From Ignavibacteriota bacterium (GTDB lineage Bacteria; Bacteroidota; Ignavibacteria; Ignavibacteriales; Melioribacteraceae), in NCBI GenBank assembly GCA_016713565.1, contig JADJOX010000005.1, forward strand, positions 1-64,000: 64,000 nucleotides of DNA, in the 5' to 3' direction. Shown in pieces: positions 16,637-25,457 of the stretch. Within the stretch, counting starts at the first letter, position 1, and every line of letters begins with the position of its first letter. A program made the position numbers and the translations under genes. The notes beneath the pieces are model-generated. The model was not told the origin of the DNA and searched no databases. It saw only the letters and a program-made list of their open reading frames with translations.

Positions 16637-17419
16637 TTACTCAATACCGAATAAAAGTGAATTTTTTAATTCCCAGCCATTTTTAGTTCTTTCAAAATAT
16701 GCATTACCAAATTGATAAAAAACTCTAAATGAAACTAATGACTTTGTTAACATTTTATCAAAATAAATTGTAAATGCATAAGGCATTGTTTCCTTATGAT
16801 AGTCATTTATCCAATGATGATGAGTAAGCTGCATTGCGTTTCTTAAAAAGTCAACTCTTTTAGAATGATCATCATTTTGTTTACCATCGGTTTTGTATAA
16901 AAATCTGTATATCATTGAATCAGCTTCAGGTGTTAAGTAAACAAATGGAAATTCAGATTCATTTGGAGTTGGTCTAAAATCTACAATATCCTTTTCCCAT
17001 ATTGTTTCTCCAATACTGTAAATATCCTTACTAATTGAATCAAGAATTGCAATTTGTATAAAATTCTGAATTACAATAAATCGAATATCCGTTTCATAGT
17101 TTTCGTGAATTCCATTTGTAATTCTATCTAAATCCAAGGGTGAATAAAATGCCCGAAAAACTTTGTAGGCTTGTTGAATAGTATCCGATTGTTGGGAAAT
17201 CTCTTTAGAAGAAAACGGCTTAATATTTTGTCCCCACGCCATAAACACTGTATCTAATAAAATTTGAGAATCACTTTGAAAAGCTTTTTCTAACTTATCT
17301 CCGATCTTATAAAAATCTTTTTCAATTTGTATTGTTTCAGGAGAGTTAACATCATTTGAACAATTGTTACACAAAAAGATTAATGTGCAAAACAATATAA
17401 ATAATTTTGTATCTGTCAT
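16637..17419 (-). CDS. lipoprotein, unknown function
   Basis: The N-terminus MTDTKLFILFCTLIFLCNNC is a lipoprotein signal peptide with the acylated cysteine at about residue 20. The mature part (about 240 residues) is mixed alpha/beta and acidic, with LDTVFMAWGQNIKPFSSKEI and LTHHHWINDYHKETMPYAFT as its most distinctive stretches. I do not recognise the family. It converges with the Ig-like lipoprotein gene, with stops ten bases apart and no obvious terminator between them. Confidence 0.5.
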   Translation of the reverse strand: MTDTKLFILFCTLIFLCNNCSNDVNSPETIQIEKDFYKIGDKLEKAFQSDSQILLDTVFMAWGQNIKPFSSKEISQQSDTIQQAYKVFRAFYSPLDLDRITNGIHENYETDIRFIVIQNFIQIAILDSISKDIYSIGETIWEKDIVDFRPTPNESEFPFVYLTPEADSMIYRFLYKTDGKQNDDHSKRVDFLRNAMQLTHHHWINDYHKETMPYAFTIYFDKMLTKSLVSFRVFYQFGNAYFERTKNGWELKNSLLFGIE

Positions 17420-17516
17420 TAGATATGTTATTTATTAATTAAATATATAATTTTCTTTATTTACAAACTTAAATATAGATTTTTAATATATCTAATTCTT
17501 ATGCTTTTAGTTGAAT

Positions 17517-17717
17517 TTATTTTTTACTAAAATAATTAGAAATAGCATTACCAAGAAACGCAAAAATAGTTCCAAGTAATAGTGAAATAAAAACAATTAC
17601 TCCGGGTGCAATCTCATCTTCGCGGGGAATTTTATCCAGGAAAAATAATTTAAATATTACAAGAAAACCTATCGAACCTATAAAAAAACTGACAACTAAA
17701 CCGGCTATCTTTTTCAT
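17517..17717 (-). CDS. small two-TM membrane protein
   Basis: A 66-residue protein with two hydrophobic helices (IAGLVVSFFIGSIGFLVIFKL and GVIVFISLLLGTIFAFLGNA) joined by a charged loop (DKIPREDEIAP). It ends in a lysine pair. No family is recognised. It is plausible as a real gene because of a clean helix-loop-helix layout and because no other frame fills the gap. Confidence 0.45.
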   Translation of the reverse strand: MKKIAGLVVSFFIGSIGFLVIFKLFFLDKIPREDEIAPGVIVFISLLLGTIFAFLGNAISNYFSKK

Positions 17718-17820
17718 AAAAGTGATTTCATTTTATATTATAATTTATCTTAATCTACAGTATAATATTAAATTATTCTAATCAATTAGAAAGGTCAAAA
17801 ACTTAAGTAGTAATGTTAAC

Positions 17821-17844
17821 AAAAAATGCCCGCATTTCGCGGGC
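17821..17844 (-). terminator. rho-independent terminator
   Basis: On the minus strand a six-pair all-GC stem GCCCGC/GCGGGC with a five-base loop is followed by ATTTTTT. It lies 65 bp past the stop of the 629-residue lipoprotein gene and would end its transcript. GC stems are rare in this DNA, which makes the call safer. Confidence 0.8.
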
Positions 17845-17909
17845 TTAATAATTGAGTTTATTTTTTTATTAAAATCATTTTAATAGAATTTGTACAAAAC
17901 ATATAATTA

Positions 17910-19799
17910 TCAGTTAGTATTTTGTAAAACGAACTCTTTGTATTTTTCATTTGATAGTTTAACAATATAACCTTTTTCCGCGTTCATTTTCATTAATATA
18001 GCAAATTGAGGCTCAATTGTTTTATCAAGATGAATTTCATAATAACCATGTGATTTCAAATAATAAGTAGTTGCTTCATTAGTCATCTCTTTATCTAACT
18101 TATAATAAGCCTCAAATGAATCGCCGACTTTTGGCATTACATAAAATATTTTATCTTGTGCAATCAAATTAACAGTAACATTCTTACCATCGTCGTTAAT
18201 TGCATTAACAAATTCTAAAGGCTGTATTTGTGGCTTGGAATTATCTTCATAATCTAAAGCGAGATAATCAATTGTCCAAAATCCATACGGCGGATTAAAT
18301 TTAATTTGTATGGAATCCCCTTTGACATTCGAAATATCTAAATCATAAATTCTGGTTTCGGCAACAAAAGGTCCACCGCCGTTTATAAATCCTTGATAAT
18401 CCCAAGTCTCGCCATTAAAAGTATAATATTTCAATTTATATAATTCTTCATTTTCAATAAAATTCATCATCTGCTTATATTCAATTCCCAATTCATTAAT
18501 TTTATTATAATATAAGTCTACATTATTTCCATAAAGTTGCAGCATTTCCTTAATCATTCTTGATCCCCAAAGTGATGTACCAATATTAGCGACTAACTTA
18601 ACTGATTTTTGATCTTTTAATTTAGGAAATACAATTTTTATTTCATGCCTTAGGTTTCCATTTAGTTCATTTTTATCAATTGGAAGTTTTGTTTCCCAAT
18701 GATAATTATCCTCATAACTTACTAATTTTAAAAGATCTTGATTTTTTTCATTTACAGCTTTAGATGGCATTTGAAGATTTTTTACTTGATAAAAATTACC
18801 ATTCAGGTCAGGGTAAACTTTTTTATCCTCATCATGATTTACAGCTATAATTCCCAACTCGTCGATGTATTGCGTTTCTTCAACTTCATTTCTGACTAAA
18901 ATTTTTGCAAAATTATCCTGCTGTTTTAAGTATTCCAATCTTGAATAATCAGTTCGTGCTAGACCAAATGACGTTGCTCCGCCTAATGGTTCGGCGTCTA
19001 AAACATACTTATTTCCGTCAAATGAATAAATAAATGGGCATGATTCTTTAGCAGCAATTGCGATTATCGCAATTGCTGCCACAATTAAAATAGTAGTTCC
19101 AAGTAAAGCTAAAATAGTTTGTGCGGTATTATACTTTTTAATATTAACATATAAAACACTATCAACTGGAGTTTCAAAAAAATAATTTTTGTCTGAAGTT
19201 ATTCCACTTATAACGTTTCTTTCATTAAACTTAATACTGTCGTTATTCAAATTATAAATATAATTATTTCCATGACTAATAATTTGCGTTAATTTTTTCT
19301 CCTTATTAATTATTTCGTTTTCAGTCGCAAATTCACCGAATTCCGAATAAACCCTTGAAACTTTTTCAAGTTTTATTTTAAATTCTATACCTTCATTTGA
19401 TCTGCCGGAAAGAAACTTATCTTCTTCAATTCTACCTCCGTTTCTATCAAAAATTACATACATATTATTTGTCAATTGAGCTTCCTTAATTGGTTTATCA
19501 CCTATTTCAGAAATTGAAAAGCTTTCAGGTTTACTAACTCGATAATATTTTATTTGTTCTTTTTTAATTATGAATGGCTTATCATTTTCTAAAGCTGCTT
19601 CTAGAAACGTTTTTTGATGAAGTCTTCCGCCGTCTGAGTTAAATGAAATCACTTGCATATTTGTAAGAACCGCTGAATCAATGGATTCATCTCCAGAAAT
19701 TTCTGTTACTTTCTTCAAATCAACTTGTGAAAGCGAACATCCCATTATGTAATTGAAAAATATTACTAATAATAAACTGTGAATAATTTGCTTTTTCAT
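17910..19799 (-). CDS. large lipoprotein with repeated N-terminal module and internal TM segment
   Basis: The signal peptide ends with lipobox MGC (residue 21). Two related modules follow: MQVISFNSDGGRL...FIIKKEQIKYYRV and MYVIFDRNGGRIE...KIKLEKVSRVYSE. A hydrophobic run lies near 225-250 (ILALLGTTILIVAAIAIIAI). The C-terminal 370 residues start SCPFIYSFDGNKYVLDAEPL and contain GGATSFGLARTDYSRLEYL, a conserved envelope-protein pattern of unknown function known from Bacteroidota-like genomes. An internal helix in a lipoprotein is unusual. The gene is followed by a strong terminator and preceded by the radical SAM gene 34 bp away, perhaps co-transcribed. Confidence 0.55.
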   Translation of the reverse strand: MKKQIIHSLLLVIFFNYIMGCSLSQVDLKKVTEISGDESIDSAVLTNMQVISFNSDGGRLHQKTFLEAALENDKPFIIKKEQIKYYRVSKPESFSISEIGDKPIKEAQLTNNMYVIFDRNGGRIEEDKFLSGRSNEGIEFKIKLEKVSRVYSEFGEFATENEIINKEKKLTQIISHGNNYIYNLNNDSIKFNERNVISGITSDKNYFFETPVDSVLYVNIKKYNTAQTILALLGTTILIVAAIAIIAIAAKESCPFIYSFDGNKYVLDAEPLGGATSFGLARTDYSRLEYLKQQDNFAKILVRNEVEETQYIDELGIIAVNHDEDKKVYPDLNGNFYQVKNLQMPSKAVNEKNQDLLKLVSYEDNYHWETKLPIDKNELNGNLRHEIKIVFPKLKDQKSVKLVANIGTSLWGSRMIKEMLQLYGNNVDLYYNKINELGIEYKQMMNFIENEELYKLKYYTFNGETWDYQGFINGGGPFVAETRIYDLDISNVKGDSIQIKFNPPYGFWTIDYLALDYEDNSKPQIQPLEFVNAINDDGKNVTVNLIAQDKIFYVMPKVGDSFEAYYKLDKEMTNEATTYYLKSHGYYEIHLDKTIEPQFAILMKMNAEKGYIVKLSNEKYKEFVLQNTN

Positions 19800-19832
19800 T
19801 TTGTCCCTCTTAAAAATAATTTTTAAAATTAT

Positions 19833-21131
19833 TTATAATTCATTATTGATTAGTTTATTTAAAGAATTTTGAATTCTTGTATACTTAATTGGTATCTCAT
19901 TCTCGTTTTTATAAATTTGTACTATTTCTTTTGATAATATCATTGAGGGACAATCGGATAAAATTGGGAAAGGAATGTTTTCTCTCATTCTTTTAAAAAT
20001 AGTGTAAATATCCTCAGATAATATATTGCCGTATGTAACCGGGAAAAATACGCATGGACAAACATCGCCGCCGCTGTTAATATAAAAATGAGATAATCCA
20101 CCCATATGACAGCCTAACTGAGTTTTTGACTCAACATGTGCAACATAATAAATCAACGGATGATTTCTATATTTTCTACTTTTATTCGCTAAGATCGTAA
20201 ATTGCTTTAATTGCATTTTATCTTCAATGTTTAACCAATTTTCAAAATCATTATTAAAATAACCGCCGCAAGGTCTCGGTTCTAACAATTGTATCATAGA
20301 GACATTTAAGTTTTTCACAAAATCAAGATATTTGAATAACCCGCCATCATTTATAATTTCTTTATGAGCACAAAAATTTATGTAAGTTAATATACCTTCA
20401 TTATTAAATAATTTTAGCGCTTTAACCGCTTCTTCAAATGAACCTTTACCTCTCATCTTATCATGTTTTTGTGCATCATAATTATCTAATCCTACTGCAG
20501 CAGCTTTTAATCCGGCTTTTTTCAATGCTTTTACTTTCTCTTTAGTAATTGAAGCTCCGGAAGTATGAATATGGAAATCAGATTGATGAGTGTCGCTTAA
20601 ATTTAAAATTTCAATTAATTTATCAAATTCCAGTAAAGGTTCCCCACCCGTTAATATAAATATATTAACACCTTTATTTTGGAGTTTGGAAATTATTTCT
20701 GTCCACTTACTAACCGGGATTGATTTTTGTTTGTTAATATTAAATTTCTCGTAACAATATTTGCAATGAAGGTTACATTTATTGGTTACCGCAAGAAATA
20801 CTGAATCAATTTGCAATTTTGAAGTAGTTCCGGCTTGATAAAAATTTAGTCCGCCTTTTTCAACCATTTTATCATATGGATGAGATGGAAATGCCGGAAT
20901 TGTCGGAGTGGAATAGAATTGATTATTAAATTTGATAAACTTATAAAGCAATAATTTCTTTCTAAGTTCAATGATCTCAAATATATTGTTAAGTTTTACC
21001 ATGTTGGAAGCCGAATTCTTATTTTTACCTAACTTAAATAATTGCATGAATTTTGAAATAATTGAAATAAACAAAAATTCGAAATTATTATAGAATTTTG
21101 GATGGAATTTCGACTTAGCTGATTTTTTCAT
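19833..21131 (-). CDS. radical SAM enzyme with SPASM-like C-terminal cysteines
   Basis: The start at 21131 is preceded by GAGG at good spacing; the longer frame to 21191 has no such site. The [4Fe-4S]/SAM motif is CNLHCKYC at residues 119-126, followed by ILTGGEPLLE (the GGE motif binding SAM). C-terminal cysteines (LGCHMGG, GDVCPCVFFP, LSDCPS) suggest an auxiliary cluster as in SPASM/twitch enzymes that modify peptides. The N-terminal 100 residues carry a hydrophobic stretch. No precursor peptide is obvious nearby, so the substrate is unknown; the adjacent lipoprotein is a possible target. Confidence 0.7.
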   Translation of the reverse strand: MKKSAKSKFHPKFYNNFEFLFISIISKFMQLFKLGKNKNSASNMVKLNNIFEIIELRKKLLLYKFIKFNNQFYSTPTIPAFPSHPYDKMVEKGGLNFYQAGTTSKLQIDSVFLAVTNKCNLHCKYCYEKFNINKQKSIPVSKWTEIISKLQNKGVNIFILTGGEPLLEFDKLIEILNLSDTHQSDFHIHTSGASITKEKVKALKKAGLKAAAVGLDNYDAQKHDKMRGKGSFEEAVKALKLFNNEGILTYINFCAHKEIINDGGLFKYLDFVKNLNVSMIQLLEPRPCGGYFNNDFENWLNIEDKMQLKQFTILANKSRKYRNHPLIYYVAHVESKTQLGCHMGGLSHFYINSGGDVCPCVFFPVTYGNILSEDIYTIFKRMRENIPFPILSDCPSMILSKEIVQIYKNENEIPIKYTRIQNSLNKLINNEL

Positions 21132-21505
21132 TTTAACCTCATATTTAAAAACCATGTGTAAAATGATTTTTTTAATTATGATAGTTGTCATAAAAATGTC
21201 AAAATTTCATATTTTTTAATAGATTTAGCAGGCGTTATTAGAAGAAATTAAACCTTATGTGATGTTTGTTCAAACTTTAAATTAATTTAAACAAGATTAA
21301 AAGTCTTTTCTTGGTACCAATATTTTTCAAGGTGATAATTAGGTATATAAATGAATTTAGAATTGAAAAAAAGTATTTATACAATTGAGTAAATCTTTTA
21401 TCAAAAGAAATAAAATGAATTAGTGTAATATAAAATTAAATTCATTACACAAAATCATTATAGGAAAATAAAGTGAGTTTTAATCTACATTGTAGAATTC
21501 AGCAA
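21132..21505. other. intergenic region, nothing assigned
   Basis: About 370 bp separate the radical SAM start from the stop of the CMD-family gene. Both flanking genes run leftward, so it should hold the radical SAM promoter. No ORF, RNA fold or clear terminator was seen. Confidence 0.35.
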
Positions 21506-21859
21506 TTATTTAGCTGCTCTTTTATTATTAAACTTCTCCATTTCATCCATTGCAATATTAGCGTGCGCATAAGCTGCGCCGGCGGCCATTTCCGCGGCAA
21601 TCCAAATTGCTTCCATTATTTCTTCATTGCTTGCGCCGTCAATAATTGCCTGCTTTGTGTGCGATCGTATACAGTATGGGCATTGTGTTGCATGTGCAAT
21701 TGCAACTGCTATTAATTGTTTTGTTTTTCTTGAAAGATTACCCTCTTCAAATACAGTTTTACTGAAATTTCGCCAAGCTTCAATGTTTTTCGGCGCTAAG
21801 TCCGCTTTTTTACCTGCTAATTCCATTGTCGCTCTAGGATACATTGAATCATTTTCCAT
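21506..21859 (-). CDS. carboxymuconolactone decarboxylase/AhpD-family protein
   Basis: The start at 21859 follows AGGGAA by a good spacer. The 117-residue protein has the CMD-fold core with redox motif CPYCIRSH (ATQCPYCIRSHTKQAIIDGA), which fits AhpD-type alkylhydroperoxidases, where C-x2-C-x3-H is catalytic. ASNEEIMEAIWIAAEMAAGA follows as the family's second helix pair. It is third in a likely operon after another CMD protein and a DUF488 protein. Reactive-oxygen or electrophile defence is the probable role. Confidence 0.75.
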   Translation of the reverse strand: MENDSMYPRATMELAGKKADLAPKNIEAWRNFSKTVFEEGNLSRKTKQLIAVAIAHATQCPYCIRSHTKQAIIDGASNEEIMEAIWIAAEMAAGAAYAHANIAMDEMEKFNNKRAAK

Positions 21860-21883
21860 TTTTTCCCTTTCAAACAATATAAA

Positions 21884-22345
21884 TTATTCACTTTTTTTTA
21901 TTTTTGAAACATAGTTCCCGACATCCGCTCTAAAACCAACAGCAAGTCTATTCCATGCATTTATTACAGTAATTGCCAAAGTAAGCTCAACCAATTCAGT
22001 AGGTGAAAAATTCTTTTCAACTTCTTTGTAAACCGAATCGGATGCTCCCGTAATGGAAATATTTGTTAATTCTTCGCACCAGGCAAGAGCTGCTTTTTCA
22101 CGTTCAGTATAAATAGGGGCTTCTTTCCACGCCGCCAATACGTTTAGTCTAAGTTCAGTTTCACCAAGTTCTTTTGCGTCTTTTGTATGCATTTCCAGGC
22201 AATGAGCACATCCGTTAATTTGCGACGCTCTAATCTTTACCAATTCAAAAAGTTTATGATCGATATTACTGTTATCAACAACTTTTTGCAAGCCTAACAT
22301 TGCTCTGTAACCTTCCGGCAATGTTTTATACCAATCTATTCTCAT
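21884..22345 (-). CDS. carboxymuconolactone decarboxylase/AhpD-like peroxidase-family protein
   Basis: The 153-residue product belongs to the CMD superfamily: LFELVKIRASQINGCAHCLE, then MHTKDAKELGETELRL. The C-x2-C-x3-H motif is present (CAHCLEMH), and the size matches the Atu0492/YnjA-like branch. The C-terminal NAWNRLAVGFR is also typical. It lies between the DUF488 gene and the shorter CMD gene, 24 bp from the latter, all leftward. The operon is preceded by a Crp/Fnr-type palindrome at 22841, suggesting redox control. Confidence 0.8.
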   Translation of the reverse strand: MRIDWYKTLPEGYRAMLGLQKVVDNSNIDHKLFELVKIRASQINGCAHCLEMHTKDAKELGETELRLNVLAAWKEAPIYTEREKAALAWCEELTNISITGASDSVYKEVEKNFSPTELVELTLAITVINAWNRLAVGFRADVGNYVSKIKKSE

Positions 22346-22365
22346 AAATATTAATCCTTTATTTT

Positions 22366-22722
22366 TTACTTATTATAATTTTTTTCCAAATATTCTTTCA
22401 GCACGACAGCATTATTAAATTTTTCATCTTTTGCAGAATAAATTAAAGTTATTACATCACAATAATTAAGTATCTCTGCGCATAAGTATTCTTTTTCATT
22501 CAATTCTATTAAATATTTTCTTTTAAATGTTTTCCATTTTGCGGGATCATGCGCAAACCACTTTCTTAATTCGTTTGAAGGAGCTATTTCTTTAATCCAA
22601 TTATCAATTTTAGCATCTTCTTTTTTTATTCCTCTTGGCCATAATCTATCGATCAATATTCTGCTTCCATCATCTTTACTAACATTATCATATATTCTTT
22701 TAATTTTTAAAATCTTATTCAA
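22366..22722 (-). CDS. DUF488 family protein (YeaO-like)
   Basis: The 118-residue protein carries the family signature: KIKRIYDNVSKDDGSRILID, RLWPRGIKKEDAKIDNWIKE, then APSNELRKWFAHDPAKWKTF. The R-WPRG motif and the RKWFxHDPxKW segment define DUF488. Biochemical function is not established; genes of this family often appear in stress or redox operons. It is first of three leftward genes and carries the only substantial upstream region of the group. Confidence 0.85.
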   Translation of the reverse strand: MNKILKIKRIYDNVSKDDGSRILIDRLWPRGIKKEDAKIDNWIKEIAPSNELRKWFAHDPAKWKTFKRKYLIELNEKEYLCAEILNYCDVITLIYSAKDEKFNNAVVLKEYLEKNYNK

Positions 22723-22840
22723 AATAACTCATCGATTTTTATTTTTAATAAATTTGAACGTTTTATTTTATACATTATTTACGATATGTACAATGGCGAA
22801 TCATATTATACAAAATTATTTTCCTATATAATTAATTAAA

Positions 22841-22854
22841 ATGACTTAAGTCAA
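22841..22854. promoter_or_regulatory. Crp/Fnr-type palindrome upstream of the DUF488-CMD operon
   Basis: ATGACTTAAGTCAA holds a perfect 12-bp dyad TGACTTAAGTCA. It lies about 120 bp upstream of the leftward DUF488 start. The same dyad occurs upstream of the cbb3 operon. With a Crp/Fnr gene between the two sites, these are its likely targets. Confidence 0.6.
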
Positions 22855-23053
22855 TCGAATTATTTATTTTTATTTAAAATAGTCATATATGTTTTTATTA
22901 TTAAATTTTTAATTATTAAAATAAATTTATGACTACCATAATTCGATTTAAAATAGTTGATTTGGAATAATAACGTTTTTAGATTCTATCGTTCAAAGGC
23001 TTAATCATGCAGTATGTTATTTTTCTTAAAGAGCGGATAATATTTATTCGGCA

Positions 23054-23722
23054 TTATCCGGCTAATATTTTCAATCTTTTAAAATCCTCGACAAATACTG
23101 TTCTATTATGCATTCTGATTACTTTATTGACTTTCAGTTTTTTAATTGCCCTTGATATTGTTTCGGGTATAGTACCGAGAACAGCTGCTAATGTAGGATT
23201 TGATAATGGGATCTTAAAATAAGGTTCTGGAAGATTATAGCTTCCATTATTTGCTATTCCGTTTAAAATATAATCCGCCAAACGATTAATTACTTCTTTT
23301 AATGAAAGGTCTTCTGCTTTTACTGAAATTGATTTCAGCCGTTTTGCGAATCCAATCATTATCTTAATACTTAATTTAGGATTATTTTCAAGAAGCATAA
23401 TAAATTCATTTTTAGGAATAAAAAGTAAAGCTGCATCTTCCATTGCCTGCACGCTTGCAGGACAATCCCCTCCTGTAAATAAAGGAACATCTCCAAAATA
23501 ATGCGGTTTAGTTAATAAATGCAGTATATATTCTTTCCCTTGTGGTGACATTTTAAATATTTTTATTGTGCCTTTTACTATTATAAATATCCCTTTAAAT
23601 TCCTCACCTTCGTGAAATACATATTCTTCTTTACTATAATTTTTGATATAACTTAATTGCGTTAATTTTCTTAGTTCATCTATAGTTAACTCAGAAAATA
23701 ATGGAAGGTCTTGCAGAATCAT
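23054..23722 (-). CDS. Crp/Fnr-family transcriptional regulator
   Basis: The start is set at 23722 (MILQDLPLFSELTIDELRKL), the usual family N-terminus; the frame extends four codons further. Residues 1-120 are a cyclic-nucleotide-binding-like beta roll (GEEFKGIFIIVKGTIKIFK, HYFGDVPLFTGG) and the C-terminus is a winged helix (LAAVLGTIPETISRAIKKLK). The recognition helix has TIPETISRAIKKL, where E-x2-S-R fits TTGA-like half sites. FNR's N-terminal cysteine cluster is absent, so it resembles DNR/CooA-type or redox-neutral members. It sits between two operons bearing the TGACTTAAGTCA dyad. Confidence 0.85.
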   Translation of the reverse strand: MILQDLPLFSELTIDELRKLTQLSYIKNYSKEEYVFHEGEEFKGIFIIVKGTIKIFKMSPQGKEYILHLLTKPHYFGDVPLFTGGDCPASVQAMEDAALLFIPKNEFIMLLENNPKLSIKIMIGFAKRLKSISVKAEDLSLKEVINRLADYILNGIANNGSYNLPEPYFKIPLSNPTLAAVLGTIPETISRAIKKLKVNKVIRMHNRTVFVEDFKRLKILAG

Positions 23723-23734
23723 AAATATTTCCAA

Positions 23735-24035
23735 ATTATTATTTTATAAAATTAAGAATTTATATTGAAATTAATTTGAATTAGATCAGGTTATATCAAT
23801 TGGTGTTATATCAACTTACTTTATTATAATTTTAATATGTAAATTTTAACTAAATTTTTATTATATATTACTTTCTCTTTTAATTTAATAATTACGTATT
23901 CCAAATTATTTTTATACTACTTCCATTTAATAAACTTTAGTAATGACTTAAGTCATTGTTATAAAATTTACTATATCATAATTTTTAACATTTAATATAC
24001 GGTAATGATTTTAATTAAATTAATGAGAGAACTTA
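23735..24035. promoter_or_regulatory. divergent region between the Crp/Fnr gene and the cbb3 operon
   Basis: This 300-bp region contains a direct repeat GTTATATCAA at 23790-23799 and 23805-23814 (15-bp period), close to the regulator's start, and the palindrome at 23943. The 15-bp repeat may be a second regulatory site. The remainder is featureless AT-rich DNA. Confidence 0.4.
23943..23956. promoter_or_regulatory. Crp/Fnr-type palindrome upstream of ccoN
   Basis: ATGACTTAAGTCAT is a perfect 14-bp palindrome 79 bp before the ccoN ATG, a typical activator position. Oxygen-limited induction of cbb3 oxidases by Fnr-like proteins is well known, which makes the pairing with the adjacent Crp/Fnr gene likely. 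Confidence 0.7.
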
Positions 24036-25457
24036 ATGTCCATTACACGACCCTTTGCGGTATCAAAAAGCAAAATTGAAATTGATGATATTATAAATGA
24101 AGACCATAAACTTACAAAATTGGTTTTTACATATATAGCATCTGCAACATTTTGGCTTTTTTTTGGAACACTAATCGGTTTATATCTTGGTATTAGATTT
24201 ACAGCTCCGGATTTTGGCGTTGAGCCATGGCTTTCATTTGGAAGATTAAGACCAATTCATACAAATGTTGTTTTTTGGGGATGGTGTTCTTTATCAATGA
24301 TTGCTCTTGCACTTTATGTTGTACCTCGCACTAGTCAAAGAACGTTGTTTAGTATTAAAAGTGCATGGATAAGTTTCTTTCTTATTAACACTTCAGTCTT
24401 ATCTGGGGTTATTTGTTTATTTTTTGGAATTAATAATGGTGGTCAGGAATACCGTGAATTTATTTGGCCTGTTATGGTTGTTTTTGCTTCCGGCCTAATA
24501 TTACTGGCGCACAATCTTTATAAAACTATTGCAAACAGAGGTACAACTGAAATTTATATTTCTAACTGGTATATATTAGCGGCGTTCATTTGGACAATTG
24601 TAGTGGCTATAACCGCTTATCTGCCTTGGTATCAAAATGGATTAAGCGAAACAATTATTCAAGGTTATTATATGCATATGGGTGTTGGCATGTGGTTTAC
24701 CCCTATGGTTCTTGGGCTAACTTATTACTTTTTACCAAAATTATTAAACAAACCAATTTATTCCTACTCCTTGGGTGTATTAGCATTTTGGACTCAAATG
24801 GTTTTTTATACAATGATCGGCGCACATCATTTTGTTTTCAGCCCAATTCCCTGGTGGCTGCAAACAGTTGCCATTGTTTTCAGCTTCGGTATGTTTGTAA
24901 CACTATTTGCTGGTACAGGTAATTTTTTATTAACCATGAAAGGAAGTTTTAGAACAATTTCAAGGAGCTACTCACTGCCTTTTATTCTCGTTGGCGTAAT
25001 TTTTTATTTCTTTGCTTCCGGTCAAGGTTCATTTGAAGCATTAAGATCATTAAACAAAGTTTGGCATTTTACAAATTTTACAATTGCGCATTCACACTTA
25101 ACTATGTATGGATTTGTTTCATTTTTAATATGGGGAGGAATTTATTCGTTAATCCCAAGATTAACCGGAAATGAACCGCCTCAAATTTTGGTTGGTATTC
25201 ACTTTTGGTTTGCTCTACTCGGTGTTTTGATTTACGGGGTTGCATTAATGATTGGCGGAACTATGCAAGGCGAAAGCTGGATTTCAGGCGCTGCTTTTAT
25301 TGAATCTGTAAAACTTATGTTTCCGTTTTGGATATGGCGCGCTGTAGGCGGCTCTTTTATGTTTTTTTCTCACATTGTTTTTGCATTTAATGTGTATAAA
25401 ATGAAACCTTTTACTGATAAATATATAATAACAAAATCTGCAGAAGAGATAGTATGA
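24036..25457 (+). CDS. ccoN: cbb3-type cytochrome c oxidase subunit I
   Basis: The 473-residue integral membrane protein has about twelve hydrophobic helices and the histidines of a haem-copper oxidase: RPIHTNVVFWGWCSL (low-spin haem b side), YYMHMGVGMWFTPMVLGLTY, IGAHHFVFSP (CuB pair) and FTIAHSHLTMYGF (haem ligands). The motif order is that of CcoN, the catalytic subunit of high-affinity oxygen reductases. Its stop overlaps the next ATG by four bases. It lacks long N-terminal additions and is of normal size. The palindrome at 23943 suggests induction at low oxygen. Confidence 0.9.
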   Translation: MSITRPFAVSKSKIEIDDIINEDHKLTKLVFTYIASATFWLFFGTLIGLYLGIRFTAPDFGVEPWLSFGRLRPIHTNVVFWGWCSLSMIALALYVVPRTSQRTLFSIKSAWISFFLINTSVLSGVICLFFGINNGGQEYREFIWPVMVVFASGLILLAHNLYKTIANRGTTEIYISNWYILAAFIWTIVVAITAYLPWYQNGLSETIIQGYYMHMGVGMWFTPMVLGLTYYFLPKLLNKPIYSYSLGVLAFWTQMVFYTMIGAHHFVFSPIPWWLQTVAIVFSFGMFVTLFAGTGNFLLTMKGSFRTISRSYSLPFILVGVIFYFFASGQGSFEALRSLNKVWHFTNFTIAHSHLTMYGFVSFLIWGGIYSLIPRLTGNEPPQILVGIHFWFALLGVLIYGVALMIGGTMQGESWISGAAFIESVKLMFPFWIWRAVGGSFMFFSHIVFAFNVYKMKPFTDKYIITKSAEEIV

